A DNA stretch of 64,000 nucleotides from a virus: the IMG/VR virus record IMGVR_UViG_3300010354_000073, positions 1 through 64,000 of that record. One strand, written 5' to 3'. Position numbers and translations under genes: made by a program. The notes below the pieces were generated by a model. It saw nothing but the letters and a program-made list of their open reading frames with translations, searched no databases and had not been told where the DNA came from. Positions 25,386 to 34,124 of the stretch are shown here, in pieces; the stretch's first letter is position 1, and each line of letters begins with the position of its first letter.

Positions 25386-28300
25386 TCAAACAATCCATCC
25401 GTATGCTCTTTGTGGAGAAGCATGTACCTTTCTGTTAATTGATTGACCAGTGACAACCAGTACACCAAATCCAGAATATTTGCTTGCTGGAGATGTTTCT
25501 TGTGCTTTACCAAATTCGAATATTCTTCCAGATCCATTATACCCAACAGAAATGACGGATCTAGATTCACCAGAAATTCTGACAGTTCCTGAACCAACAT
25601 GAGATAGACCAACTGTTGGTTCTTCTGCTTTACTACGCTTGCGTATGGAACCAGAACCAAAGTAAACATTTGATTCTTTGAGTTGTGCAAGACCATAGAA
25701 ATTAATATTTCCAGAACCAACATATGGTATTCTAGTGAACGAAACACCTGCTGATCCCTGAAGATTAATATCAATTTCTCCATCATGCGACTTGGATTTC
25801 GCAGTTCTTGTGAATCCAGAAATCTTAAATAATGTATCAGTTTGATAATTAATCGTGGCAGATTCTGCAGATCCTCCAATTGCAAATACAACGCCACTAC
25901 CATTGTATGGAGTAATAACAGAAGTTCTGGCAGATCCAGTGAGTTTGATATCAACCGTAAACGATTCTGCAGTTGAAGAAACTTCTGCAGCACCAGAGAA
26001 CGTAGATATACTTCCAATCCCTTCATACGCTTTAATTTCAGCGTAAGAAGCAAATCCGCCAACAGAAATTGTGCCAGTAGTTTCATATGCAAATCTTTCT
26101 CTATCAATAGAATTACCAATAGAGAATAGATTTCCTTTACCAGAGTATGATTTGGATTTGGAATCTACATCATTACCAATAAATCTAAATAAGTTTTGTG
26201 CTTCGCTTGTAGAAACTTGTGTTTCTGGTACAACTGCAGTTGATTCTGCAGAACCAGATGCACTGTACAGAATTCCTTCGCCACGGTATGCTTCTGTATT
26301 TCTTTCAGTTGCAGATCCACTAATTGAGAACAATAATTGTTCTTCAGATGGATTGTATGCAACAGATTCTGCTGCACCAGAAAGATTGGTAATAACTCCA
26401 GAACCAATGTGGCGTAGCGAGAAGTTGGTTTTGCCAACTCCAGAAGTTCTAATAAATCCATCTCCACGTTCAAATCTAACAAGATAAACATTCGAAACTT
26501 CACCAGAAATATCAATTTCAACTTGCTCAACTTTTGTAATGGAAACTCTTTCTTGTGCTTTACCGCTAAAGGAGAATAGAACTTGTTCTTCGTCTGGATT
26601 GACTGTGAAGGATTCTGCTGCTCCACCAACAGAGAATATAGAACCAAATCCATCATAAACATCAGTTTCACTGTATGTCGTTGTTGTATCAACATAAATT
26701 GTTCCAGATCCATTGAAGTTTGGAATGTATCTGGTTTTAAATGCATTACCATAGATGCGAGTTGATACATCACCAACTTCAGAACGACTAATTTTTTCAG
26801 ATTCCCTTGAACCAGAAATTTGAATGTCGGTCGTAATATCTGGAGGATTGACAGAAATTGCTTCTGCTGCTCCACCAATGGAGAATATAGATCCAGAACC
26901 AATATGACGAAGAGAGAAGTTTGTCTTACCGATTCCAGTAATATCAATTTCAATTCTTGGTTGCTCGGCAAAGGTAAGAATTTCTGGAGAAGATGATCCA
27001 GAAATATTATGAATAATACCAGATCCAATCTCTCTAAATCCAACCGATTCAACAAGATCACCTGATAATTTAATATCTGTGGTAATATCTCGTGGATTAT
27101 ATCCTACAGATTCTGCGGCGCCAGAGAATACAGAGAACAATCCAGAACCATAGTAAGATTCTGTATTTCTTTCAATTCCTGTTCCAGATATGCTGATTTG
27201 AATTGTTGGTTGTTCAGCATAGGTGAGAATTGGTATCTCAACTTCACCTGATAATTTAAACTCAACACTACCATTATAATTTGCATAAGAGAACGATTGT
27301 CTACCAAATCCGAAGAATTTAAGATCTGTGGTTTGATCTGGTGGATTGATAACAAACGCTTCTGCTGCTCCAGCAAATGCAAATATAGTACCAGATCCAT
27401 TCCAGTTTGGTAAGAACTTCTCGCTACCAGCACCAGAAACAAAAATTCTCGCTGTTGGTTGCTCTGCAAATGTGCGAATTGGAGTGGAAATTTCTCCAAA
27501 GATATTAAGAGAAGCATCACCAACATTTGCTGAAACAAATTTTTGTGATGCAAATCCATTAAAGTTGAGAAGAATCTGCTCCTCGTCTGGACTAAATGCA
27601 CGAGTAACAGCAGCACCAGATAGAGATCTGATAACTCCAGAACCGTTAAAGTTAGGAATTCTATTTGTTATTGCGGATCCAGAAATAATAATGTTGGCAA
27701 CTTCTACCTCAGAAACAGTAGACGATTCAACTGCTCCGCCGAATCCAAATAGTACGCCGCCTTCAATTGGTACAAATGTAGAGGTGCTTTCTCCACCAAT
27801 ACCAGAAATCTTAATGTCTGTTGTAATATCTGGTGGATTGGCGCCAAACGCTTCTGCTGCTCCAGCAAATGCAAATATACTTCCAGAACCAGCATAAGAT
27901 TCTGTGCGTCTTTCTGCGGCAGATCCAAAGATATCAATATTGATGAAACGTTCTGCTGCATTAAGGATTGTCTCGTAACCTTCTCCAGAAATCTTAATTT
28001 CTAATGTAGAGGAAGGTGGAGTAAATCCTGTGACTTCTGCTGCAGAACCAGAAAGTTTGATATCAGTTGTAATATCTGGTGGATTGAATAGAACAGATTC
28101 TGCTGCTCCACCAAATCCAAACAGGACCCCTTCTCCAGAATGGAATGGTGGGAATCTAATCTTAACCTCTCCAGAAAGAGGTCCGATGATTCCACTTCCA
28201 ACCTGGAGGAGAGAGAAGTTAGTTTTGGAAATACCGAAGATATTAAAATCACCAAATGGATATCTAGTGATATTTGGAATAATGTATTCGTAATCGTCTG

Positions 28301-30380
28301 TAATTGAAGGAATTTGTAGAATTCCTTCGTAATCATAACTATTTGCATGATTATTTGATACAGACCCATAATCGAGATGTGTATATTCAACAATTGAAGA
28401 AGTATTGTAAGAATAAGTTCTTCTCTCTTCTTTATTTGATATCTCAAATAGACGACCAAATCCAGAGTAAGTATTTGAAGTGACAATATACGCCGCTTCA
28501 GATTCTATACGTATAGTACCAAACGAGTTCCAATTAGGAGTGAATGATGTATTAGCATAACCAATAACTCTAATTGGAACAGGGTCTTCTAGAGGATTAG
28601 CGCCGAATGCTTCTGCTGCCCCATTAATTGCAAATATTGAACCTGATCCATTGTAATGGCGTAGTTTTCTAGTTTCGGCAGATTCAATATTGAATAGTAA
28701 ACCTTGTCCAGAGTAGCTATTAGTGATTGTTGAATATACAACACCAGTAATATTAAGAGTGGATTCTTGTACTTTTGCTGGTGTAGAAGTTGCTTCTGCT
28801 GCTCCACCAAATAGTGGTAAGTATCCAGAAGTAGTGTGACCTATACTGAAGTTTGGTCTTGTTAGAGATACTAGGTTGAGAGCACCAAATGGATAATTTG
28901 AAATAGTATCTCTAATATAACCCCAATCGGTTCTTCCAGAATTTGGTTCTGAAACCAAACCATTATCCCACGAAGATGTGTGGATTTCAGAAACTAAACC
29001 ATAATCTAAATAATCGAAGAATTCTATAGATGATGTATTATATGAATACGTTCTTCTTTCTTCTTTGGATACTAAATTAAATAGACGACCAAATCCAGAT
29101 TCAGAATAAGAAGTACGAACATCAATTGCTGCACCAGAAATACTAGTTGAACCTCTACTGATCCAATTTGGAGTAAATGCAATTGTTGCAGATCCAGAAG
29201 ATTTAACAATACCAGAACCAACATACGATTCTGTATTTAATTCTACCGAAGATATTCTTGTGAATAGTTTACCAGATCCTTCATAACCATAAGACCTTCT
29301 TTGTTCTCCTCCTCCAATACTGAACAGAGAACCAGATCCAGGATGTAATAACGAGAAGTTTGGTTTTGCTGATCCAGAAACAAGAATTTCCGAGTAAGAA
29401 ATCCATATTGGTTTCTGTTTTATGAATGCAACACCAGAAAGTTTAATTACACCAGAACCAACCCATGTTGGTTTGAACGAATATAAAGATTCTCCAGATA
29501 TTCTCTTACTTCCAAATGGATATCTTGTGAAAGTATCTCTAATTAATCCCCAATCTTCATGAACATTAGTTATTACATCTAGATCTGCATGTTGTATGAA
29601 CGAAGAAGCAGATTGAGAAACTGATCCATAATCTAGATAATTGAAATCAAATACTGAAGATCCATTATAAGAATATACTCTTCGCTCAACCTTAGTTGAT
29701 AGAGACAATATGGATCCAGACCCAACATAAGAAAATACTTTGTTGGTTTGTGTTAATGATAATGTTGGTAAAGTGCCCTCTCCAAGATATGATCTGGTTT
29801 GTGCCAGTTCAGACGCACCATAAACATTGAAGAGTCCACTTGTTTTAAACGCTCTCGCTTGTGTCGTTGACGAGAGAGATGTTGAGAATATTTTGCCAGC
29901 ACCGAAGTGCTGGACTGTTCTTGAGATATTGGTAGATGTTCTAAATCTTACAATACCATTAGCATTATAATTAGGTACAAATTTACTTTGACCTATTCCA
30001 GATACCCTTACTGTTCCAGAAACTATCCAAGGAGCTACTAATCTTGTATACGACTTACCAAATTCAAATATTTGACCACTACCAACGTAGTGTTTCTTAA
30101 CCTTGAATGTAGTGCTACTTGCTAGCTTTATGTCTCCGAATGCATAACGACTCTGCTCGTATCTTATGTAACCCCAATCTTCGCGGGTATAAGATTCTTG
30201 CTGAGTCACTGATCCATGATCTATTATAACTGTTGGAGCAGATAATAAACTTGGACCCAAATCCAAGTGTATAAAAATATCTTCAATTCCTGGTACATAG
30301 CTATAGGAAATTGACTCCCCAAGAAATACAAATCTACGGGGAGTTATGTTACCTGTACCAGCATATGAAAATACTGACAT
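25386..30380 (-). CDS. giant repetitive fibre-like protein (1664 aa)
   Basis: An almost entirely repetitive beta protein. The unit is about 25-40 residues long and built around GSG-x-[IL]-F-x-[FIV]-x-G-A-A-E followed by N-P-P-D-[IQ]-T-T-D-[IL]-K-[IFL]-x-G. The GAAE tetrapeptide occurs about ten times, and G-S-G dozens of times. In the N-terminal third the units alternate with HxDLDYGSVS-type and E-D-W-G-[LY]-I-R-[DY] blocks (near residues 65, 275 and 480). Such modular beta repeats are typical of long phage fibres. The underlying DNA is also repetitive, giving long spurious reading frames on both strands. A terminator precedes it with no clear late promoter between. Confidence 0.72.
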   Translation of the reverse strand: MSVFSYAGTGNITPRRFVFLGESISYSYVPGIEDIFIHLDLGPSLLSAPTVIIDHGSVTQQESYTREDWGYIRYEQSRYAFGDIKLASSTTFKVKKHYVGSGQIFEFGKSYTRLVAPWIVSGTVRVSGIGQSKFVPNYNANGIVRFRTSTNISRTVQHFGAGKIFSTSLSSTTQARAFKTSGLFNVYGASELAQTRSYLGEGTLPTLSLTQTNKVFSYVGSGSILSLSTKVERRVYSYNGSSVFDFNYLDYGSVSQSASSFIQHADLDVITNVHEDWGLIRDTFTRYPFGSKRISGESLYSFKPTWVGSGVIKLSGVAFIKQKPIWISYSEILVSGSAKPNFSLLHPGSGSLFSIGGGEQRRSYGYEGSGKLFTRISSVELNTESYVGSGIVKSSGSATIAFTPNWISRGSTSISGAAIDVRTSYSESGFGRLFNLVSKEERRTYSYNTSSIEFFDYLDYGLVSEIHTSSWDNGLVSEPNSGRTDWGYIRDTISNYPFGALNLVSLTRPNFSIGHTTSGYLPLFGGAAEATSTPAKVQESTLNITGVVYSTITNSYSGQGLLFNIESAETRKLRHYNGSGSIFAINGAAEAFGANPLEDPVPIRVIGYANTSFTPNWNSFGTIRIESEAAYIVTSNTYSGFGRLFEISNKEERRTYSYNTSSIVEYTHLDYGSVSNNHANSYDYEGILQIPSITDDYEYIIPNITRYPFGDFNIFGISKTNFSLLQVGSGIIGPLSGEVKIRFPPFHSGEGVLFGFGGAAESVLFNPPDITTDIKLSGSAAEVTGFTPPSSTLEIKISGEGYETILNAAERFINIDIFGSAAERRTESYAGSGSIFAFAGAAEAFGANPPDITTDIKISGIGGESTSTFVPIEGGVLFGFGGAVESSTVSEVEVANIIISGSAITNRIPNFNGSGVIRSLSGAAVTRAFSPDEEQILLNFNGFASQKFVSANVGDASLNIFGEISTPIRTFAEQPTARIFVSGAGSEKFLPNWNGSGTIFAFAGAAEAFVINPPDQTTDLKFFGFGRQSFSYANYNGSVEFKLSGEVEIPILTYAEQPTIQISISGTGIERNTESYYGSGLFSVFSGAAESVGYNPRDITTDIKLSGDLVESVGFREIGSGIIHNISGSSSPEILTFAEQPRIEIDITGIGKTNFSLRHIGSGSIFSIGGAAEAISVNPPDITTDIQISGSRESEKISRSEVGDVSTRIYGNAFKTRYIPNFNGSGTIYVDTTTTYSETDVYDGFGSIFSVGGAAESFTVNPDEEQVLFSFSGKAQERVSITKVEQVEIDISGEVSNVYLVRFERGDGFIRTSGVGKTNFSLRHIGSGVITNLSGAAESVAYNPSEEQLLFSISGSATERNTEAYRGEGILYSASGSAESTAVVPETQVSTSEAQNLFRFIGNDVDSKSKSYSGKGNLFSIGNSIDRERFAYETTGTISVGGFASYAEIKAYEGIGSISTFSGAAEVSSTAESFTVDIKLTGSARTSVITPYNGSGVVFAIGGSAESATINYQTDTLFKISGFTRTAKSKSHDGEIDINLQGSAGVSFTRIPYVGSGNINFYGLAQLKESNVYFGSGSIRKRSKAEEPTVGLSHVGSGTVRISGESRSVISVGYNGSGRIFEFGKAQETSPASKYSGFGVLVVTGQSINRKVHASPQRAYGWIV

Positions 30381-30397
30381 CTATCAACTTACACAGA

Positions 30398-30430
30398 TAA
30401 AAAATGGGGGATCGTTGTGCAATCCCCCCA
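30398..30430 (-). terminator. rho-independent terminator
   Basis: GGGGGAT, a loop and ATCCCCC form a strong stem followed by ATTTTTTA on the minus strand, after the 462-residue structural gene and 20 bases before the repeat-fibre gene. Expression of the latter therefore needs read-through or a promoter I cannot see. Confidence 0.88.
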
Positions 30431-30454
30431 TAATAAAGAATTCAATTGGATTAA

Positions 30455-31843
30455 TCAGTCGAGGCTGACGTTTAGAGTTACTTTAATTTGGTCACCAGAG
30501 TTTTGAATAGCGTATGGACCATTTGTAAATCTTTCAGCGAAGAAAATTGAACTATAAAGAGTTAAAGATCCAGTTCCTTTAAGTGCTTTGGTTGTAGTAA
30601 AGGTGTTAGAATCAATAACGTTGAAAACGGTGTATGTTCCAGAAACAGTGGTTGTGTTTCCAGTACCTTGTGCAATATAAATTACATCGCCTTTTACAAG
30701 GCCATGACCAGTTGCAGTAACCTTGCTATAATCGAAAAGAACAGTGTCATTTCCGTTTGAAGGTTGGATGTTATCAATTAGGATGTTGCTTAAATAAACT
30801 TTAACGGTTCCGTTTACAGCATCAGTTTCTTCGTCAATACCAATGATGACCGTATTTGCATCGATACCATTTGGAGATGCTGTCTGAGAAACTGCCATAC
30901 CGTTGGTTAGATCTTCACCAACATTCTTGAGGAAGTTTACGTTTCCAGCAACAGCGCCTAGTAAAGCTTTGCTTAGATATACTGTAGTTCCAGCAATACC
31001 AACAACACGAGTACCAGAAGCAACGTTTGTTCCCGTTACACGCTGATTAACTGCCACTCCCGAGGTAGAAGTTACAGAAAGTGAGAACTGACCAGAGGTT
31101 CCAGTAGCAGCGGTTGTGTTAGTAACAGCAGCAAGAGTGATGTAATTGTTACCAATAGTTCCTCTTACACCAGTTTTGGAGATTTGAGTTCCTACTGCAG
31201 CAGTAGCAGCATCAGCAACACCATGAATAGTTGTTGGCATATTATTGCCACGAACCAACATGTATCCATAAACATCACCAGCAGCGCCACTAAAAGTAAA
31301 TGTTTGCTCTGGATAAGAAGCAGTTGTTCTACCACGTCCAAATGAAAGTGGTTGAGTTGTGAACGTACCAGTGTTCTTTACGCTCAATTCTAGATTTAAA
31401 TTATCAATATCAACTACGTAAGCTCCAGTTCCAACTGAACCACCAGTTACATAGTCGCCTTTTTTAATACCTGCGTTTGAAGTTACGGTAATACCGTAAG
31501 TTCCAGTAGTGCCAGATCCGTTCACAGTAACTGCAGCGGTTGGAAGAGTTTCAATATTCCAACGATTGCCGTTTAAAAGGATGCCATACTGAGCAGCATA
31601 ATCTTGATCTGTTCTGTTATTAATACATGCTGGATATCCAGTTACAGGAGCACTTCCGTAACCAAGAGTGTTATTATTGGTATATGGCTCATAATAAGCA
31701 GTTTGAGAAGGAGTATCGCTCTCAACTGGATATGTGTTTGTTGTAAAAAGTTTCAGAATGAGATTTCTGGGAATAGATTGATTGTAATTTAACAAATTAC
31801 GTAGAGATTCAATTTCCCCATTATCTGTGACTAAAAGTGCCAT
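30455..31843 (-). CDS. virion structural protein (462 aa)
   Basis: An all-beta protein. The N-terminus is MALLVTDNGEIESLRNLLNYNQSIPRNLILKLFTTNTYPVESDTPSQTAYYEP. Two similar beta units follow, each a [VL]-[TS]-[VL]-[TN]-S-x-x-G-[IV]-x-x-x-x-x-V-x-G-x-x-V-[AG]-x-G-[AT]-x-V-V-x-I segment (about residues 122-150 and 250-285). Near residue 380 is a HGLVKGDVIYIAQGTG motif similar to HG-[FL]-x-[VP]-G-D units in the 1667-residue protein. Probably a fibre or baseplate-periphery protein. Two late promoters precede it and a terminator follows. Confidence 0.72.
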   Translation of the reverse strand: MALLVTDNGEIESLRNLLNYNQSIPRNLILKLFTTNTYPVESDTPSQTAYYEPYTNNNTLGYGSAPVTGYPACINNRTDQDYAAQYGILLNGNRWNIETLPTAAVTVNGSGTTGTYGITVTSNAGIKKGDYVTGGSVGTGAYVVDIDNLNLELSVKNTGTFTTQPLSFGRGRTTASYPEQTFTFSGAAGDVYGYMLVRGNNMPTTIHGVADAATAAVGTQISKTGVRGTIGNNYITLAAVTNTTAATGTSGQFSLSVTSTSGVAVNQRVTGTNVASGTRVVGIAGTTVYLSKALLGAVAGNVNFLKNVGEDLTNGMAVSQTASPNGIDANTVIIGIDEETDAVNGTVKVYLSNILIDNIQPSNGNDTVLFDYSKVTATGHGLVKGDVIYIAQGTGNTTTVSGTYTVFNVIDSNTFTTTKALKGTGSLTLYSSIFFAERFTNGPYAIQNSGDQIKVTLNVSLD

Positions 31844-31876
31844 TTAAACTCTCCGAGATTCCTTTGCGTTTACTTT

Positions 31877-31900
31877 TATTTATATCCTGTTGTATTTATA
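31877..31900 (-). promoter_or_regulatory. tandem late promoters
   Basis: Two exact minus-strand TATAAATA octamers, at 31893-31900 and 31877-31884, lie 34-57 bases before the 462-residue gene, with GGAG near the start codon. The distal one overlaps the 3' end of the preceding gene. Confidence 0.75.
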
Positions 31901-32615
31901 ATTTCAATTTCAATGAAACTACAAATCTTGTTATGTTAACTGCATAAACAACTTCAAACTGAAAAATGTCTCCAGCATTTACTTGTGATTGCCAAGTAGT
32001 CAAATTTTCATCTTTATTTTTTCTTTGAGTAGATTGATTTAAAATCCCCAAACGAGGAGGTTCTGAACCAACGATTGAGGTAAAATTTGGAAAATTGTTA
32101 TAGGTGCATTTTTTAATATCTAATTCCAAATTTCCTTCAGTATCTGATACAACTGTCCAAGAATCAATAGTACCAGTTACATCAATAGTCATGTTTCCTT
32201 TTGGTCCTGGGGACATTACAAAAGAACCACTATCAATTACATAGTTTAGCGTTCTAGTTAAATCTGCAGTAGTAGCTAAAGCAACACCAAAGAAAATTGA
32301 AGAACTACTAGGTGGGTTTGTAAAAATAATTTGATTTGATGATACAGTATAATCTGTCGAGGGATCTAAAACTACGTTATCAATCGATATTATTAGTTGT
32401 TGTGCATTTAAAGGATAATATGATTCTCCATCTACAGATAATGGAAATGTGGTTTCAACACCGTCAAACTGAGGAGATATATTATCTAATATTAAATTTG
32501 AATATTGAGTAGATTTAGATGGTATTTCATAATTAACGTCAAGAGAATATTGAGGACTTGGCCTATATCCAATTCTATATTGATTATTCGCTACCCTTAC
32601 GTTATAAGACATCAA
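31896..32615 (-). CDS. virion/fibre-like protein (239 aa)
   Basis: A beta-rich protein. Residues about 40-110 carry the block ISPQFDGVETTFPLSVDGESYYPLNAQQLIISIDNVVLDPSTDYTVSSNQIIFTNPP. The same sequence type (F-x-L-x-x-x-G-x-x-x-x-P-x-x-x-x-Q-L-[IV]-[IV]-[ST]-[IL]-D-x-V-[IV]-x-[DE]-P) is found near residues 1960-2060 of the gp7-like protein, so this is a shared module. The C-terminal part has WQSQVNAGDIFQFEVV. It overlaps the upstream 110-residue gene by 4 bases. Likely a baseplate-associated or fibre protein. Confidence 0.72.
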   Translation of the reverse strand: MMSYNVRVANNQYRIGYRPSPQYSLDVNYEIPSKSTQYSNLILDNISPQFDGVETTFPLSVDGESYYPLNAQQLIISIDNVVLDPSTDYTVSSNQIIFTNPPSSSSIFFGVALATTADLTRTLNYVIDSGSFVMSPGPKGNMTIDVTGTIDSWTVVSDTEGNLELDIKKCTYNNFPNFTSIVGSEPPRLGILNQSTQRKNKDENLTTWQSQVNAGDIFQFEVVYAVNITRFVVSLKLKL

Positions 32616-32944
32616 GAAACTCCTGGAGTTACCTCAACAATGCCCTCAATTACTCTTGTTTTATAATTATTTGGTGAAGTAATTAAAATATCATAAACAT
32701 ATCTTCTTCTATCTAAAGCACCCGTTTGCGATGCAGTTAAAGATATTTTAATTTCTCCTAAAGTTCTATTTAAAAATGTCAGTGTAAAAGGTATGCTTGT
32801 GGTCGCAGCATAACTTTTTTTAAGTGCAGAAACACCAGTGTACCCAGTTAAATTTAACGGAGTTCCATCTTTATTGCTTAAGTAAAAAGTCGCATCAAAG
32901 TTTGCATTTTTATCTATTACAATATTAACTGGTATTGCAGACAT
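32612..32944 (-). CDS. Ig-like beta protein, baseplate/fibre associated (110 aa)
   Basis: One compact beta-sandwich domain: VNIVIDKNANFDATFYLSNKDGTPLNLTGYTGVSALKKSY, then IKISLTASQTGALDRRRYVYDILITSPNNYKTRVIEGIVEVTPGVS. The order [DN]-x-x-F-x-x-x-[FW]-x-[LF]-x-x-x-D-G-x-P-x-[DN]-L-[TS]-G-[YW], L-[TS], and R-Y-x-Y-D-[IL], ending in a G-x-[VI] strand, resembles the N-terminal baseplate-attachment domain of phage receptor-binding proteins (BppU-like). That identity is inferred. The stop overlaps the next gene by 4 bases. Confidence 0.7.
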   Translation of the reverse strand: MSAIPVNIVIDKNANFDATFYLSNKDGTPLNLTGYTGVSALKKSYAATTSIPFTLTFLNRTLGEIKISLTASQTGALDRRRYVYDILITSPNNYKTRVIEGIVEVTPGVS

Positions 32945-32950
32945 CTTTAA

Positions 32951-33130
32951 TTATTCTTCCGCTTTGATTTCTTCAACCTGTTGAGATAATAATTCCAATG
33001 CTTCTAATGCACCAAGAAGTTTAGTTTTATACTCCTTTACATTTGAAAGATCTTCTTCAATTTTAATAATTTTTAAAGTTGCTTCATTTAGTTGAGATTG
33101 AAATTTTTCTCTTAATTCTGATGTAGTCAT
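32951..33130 (-). CDS. small coiled-coil protein (59 aa)
   Basis: A short, highly charged protein (MTTSELREKFQSQLNEATLK...), helical throughout, with heptad-like leucine and isoleucine spacing and an acidic end (QQVEEIKAEE). It fits between neighbours with 6 bases on one side and 25 on the other, in the same direction. It resembles other phage coiled-coil linkers such as the 63-residue product at 33932-34123. A trimerisation or fibre-assembly role is inferred. Confidence 0.68.
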   Translation of the reverse strand: MTTSELREKFQSQLNEATLKIIKIEEDLSNVKEYKTKLLGALEALELLSQQVEEIKAEE

Positions 33131-33152
33131 TTCAATTAATAATAACTCATAT

Positions 33153-33160
33153 TATTTATG
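33153..33160 (-). promoter_or_regulatory. late-type promoter variant (CATAAATA)
   Basis: Minus-strand CATAAATA overlaps the stop of the 259-residue gene and lies 22 bases before the coiled-coil gene. It has one mismatch to the T4 late core. Confidence 0.45.
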
Positions 33161-33935
33161 GCCAAGTAGCAATAGCGACTCGTTTCCAAGTATTTGCCGC
33201 AGTACAAATATAAATGTATGAACTATCATATCTTATTTCTCCCGCTGTTCCTGTACTTGAAGCAGTCGCTGGTGCAGCAGTTGCAGAAAGTTTGCCGACA
33301 CGAATGCCTAAAAGTTCTACAAACGAAGCAGTAACTCTAGCATCTATATCCGTATTTGCTCTAGTAGTTGTATAGTAATAATTAGTACCCTCGGAAACAT
33401 TTGTGGTACTAAATTCAGTAAAATCTAGAGCAAGCGTGTAAGTATTTAAACTATCATTATATGTTTTCTGAATTCCAGTTCCAGCTGTAATCAATAAATC
33501 AATTCTATCATCAACCTTTTCGTCTGTATAATATAAATTTGTTCCTTCAGTTATATTTGTGGTACTAAATTCTGTAAAATCAATTGATAATGTCAAAGAA
33601 TTACCAAGATCATTATATGTCGAAGAAATTCCTGTCCCCCCAACTACTAAAGAGGAAACTCTATCATCCACTCTTTCATCGGTGTAATAAAGATTGGTGC
33701 CTTCCGTAATATTTGATGTAGAAAATTCTGTAAAATCAATTGATAATGTCAAAGAATTGCCAAGATCATTATATGTCGAAGAAATGCCAGTTCCGCCAAC
33801 AAGTAATGAAGAAACCCTATCATCTACTTTCTCATCAAACGCCAATGACAGATCATTCACATCACCAGCAAGAGAATTAAATTCTAATCTTGTTTGATCT
33901 AAGGTGAAAGTTTTTGCTACGCTACGTAATGTCAT
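33156..33935 (-). CDS. fibre protein with tandem TNLYYTDERVDDR repeats (259 aa)
   Basis: Residues about 33-190 are three copies of a 53-residue unit: [EK]-V-D-D-R-[VI]-x-x-L-[LV]-x-[GA]-G-T-G-I, then Y-N-D-x-[LG]-N-[ST]-x-T-L-[SA]-[IL]-D-F-T-E-F-S-T-[ST]-N and [IV]-[TS]-E-G-T-N-[LY]-Y-Y-T. This repeat is common in cyanophage and enterobacterial fibres and probably forms trimeric beta segments. The C-terminus (GTAGEIRYDSSYIYICTAANTWKRVAIATW) is a fibre-tip motif. It overlaps the preceding 63-residue gene by 4 bases. The repeat is also strong at DNA level (separate entry). Confidence 0.8.
   Translation of the reverse strand: MTLRSVAKTFTLDQTRLEFNSLAGDVNDLSLAFDEKVDDRVSSLLVGGTGISSTYNDLGNSLTLSIDFTEFSTSNITEGTNLYYTDERVDDRVSSLVVGGTGISSTYNDLGNSLTLSIDFTEFSTTNITEGTNLYYTDEKVDDRIDLLITAGTGIQKTYNDSLNTYTLALDFTEFSTTNVSEGTNYYYTTTRANTDIDARVTASFVELLGIRVGKLSATAAPATASSTGTAGEIRYDSSYIYICTAANTWKRVAIATWP
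33563..33787 (-). repeat. near-identical DNA repeat inside the fibre gene (period 159 bp)
   Basis: The stretch around 33563-33628 recurs at 33722-33787 with only about three changes over roughly 66 bases. The period of 159 bases equals the 53-residue protein unit. Such near-identity suggests recent duplication or gene conversion within the gene. Confidence 0.8.
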
Positions 33936-34123
33936 TGAATTAATTTTTGGAGAAGTGATTTAATCTCACTAATTTCATTCTTTAAATTATTTAGATCTTG
34001 CTGAACAGATTTGAATTCTGATGAAAAAGATTTTTTTGGTTTTTCTGCCGTGTTTATAATTGCTCCTGTATTCATGTCACGAATATAATCTTCGTGACCT
34101 TCCACTTTCAAATAATCTGCCAT
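33932..34123 (-). CDS. small coiled-coil protein (63 aa)
   Basis: MADYLKVEGHEDYIRDMNTGAIINT at the N-terminus, followed by a lysine-rich linker and a long helix with leucine heptads (SVQQDLNNLKNEISEIKSLLQKLIQ). The shape, an adaptor end and then a coiled coil, suits a fibre-trimer nucleator or adaptor. It is sandwiched between the 2704-residue gene (1 base gap) and the fibre gene (4-base overlap). Confidence 0.72.
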   Translation of the reverse strand: MADYLKVEGHEDYIRDMNTGAIINTAEKPKKSFSSEFKSVQQDLNNLKNEISEIKSLLQKLIQ

Positions 34124-34124
34124 A

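Noticed and set aside
25358-29000. Long alternative reading frames on both strands over the 1664-residue fibre gene (for example 26165-27061 and 27346-27897)
   Set aside because: They follow the repeats of the fibre gene, translate into low-complexity leucine- or proline-rich strings, and lack promoters and ribosome-binding sites.
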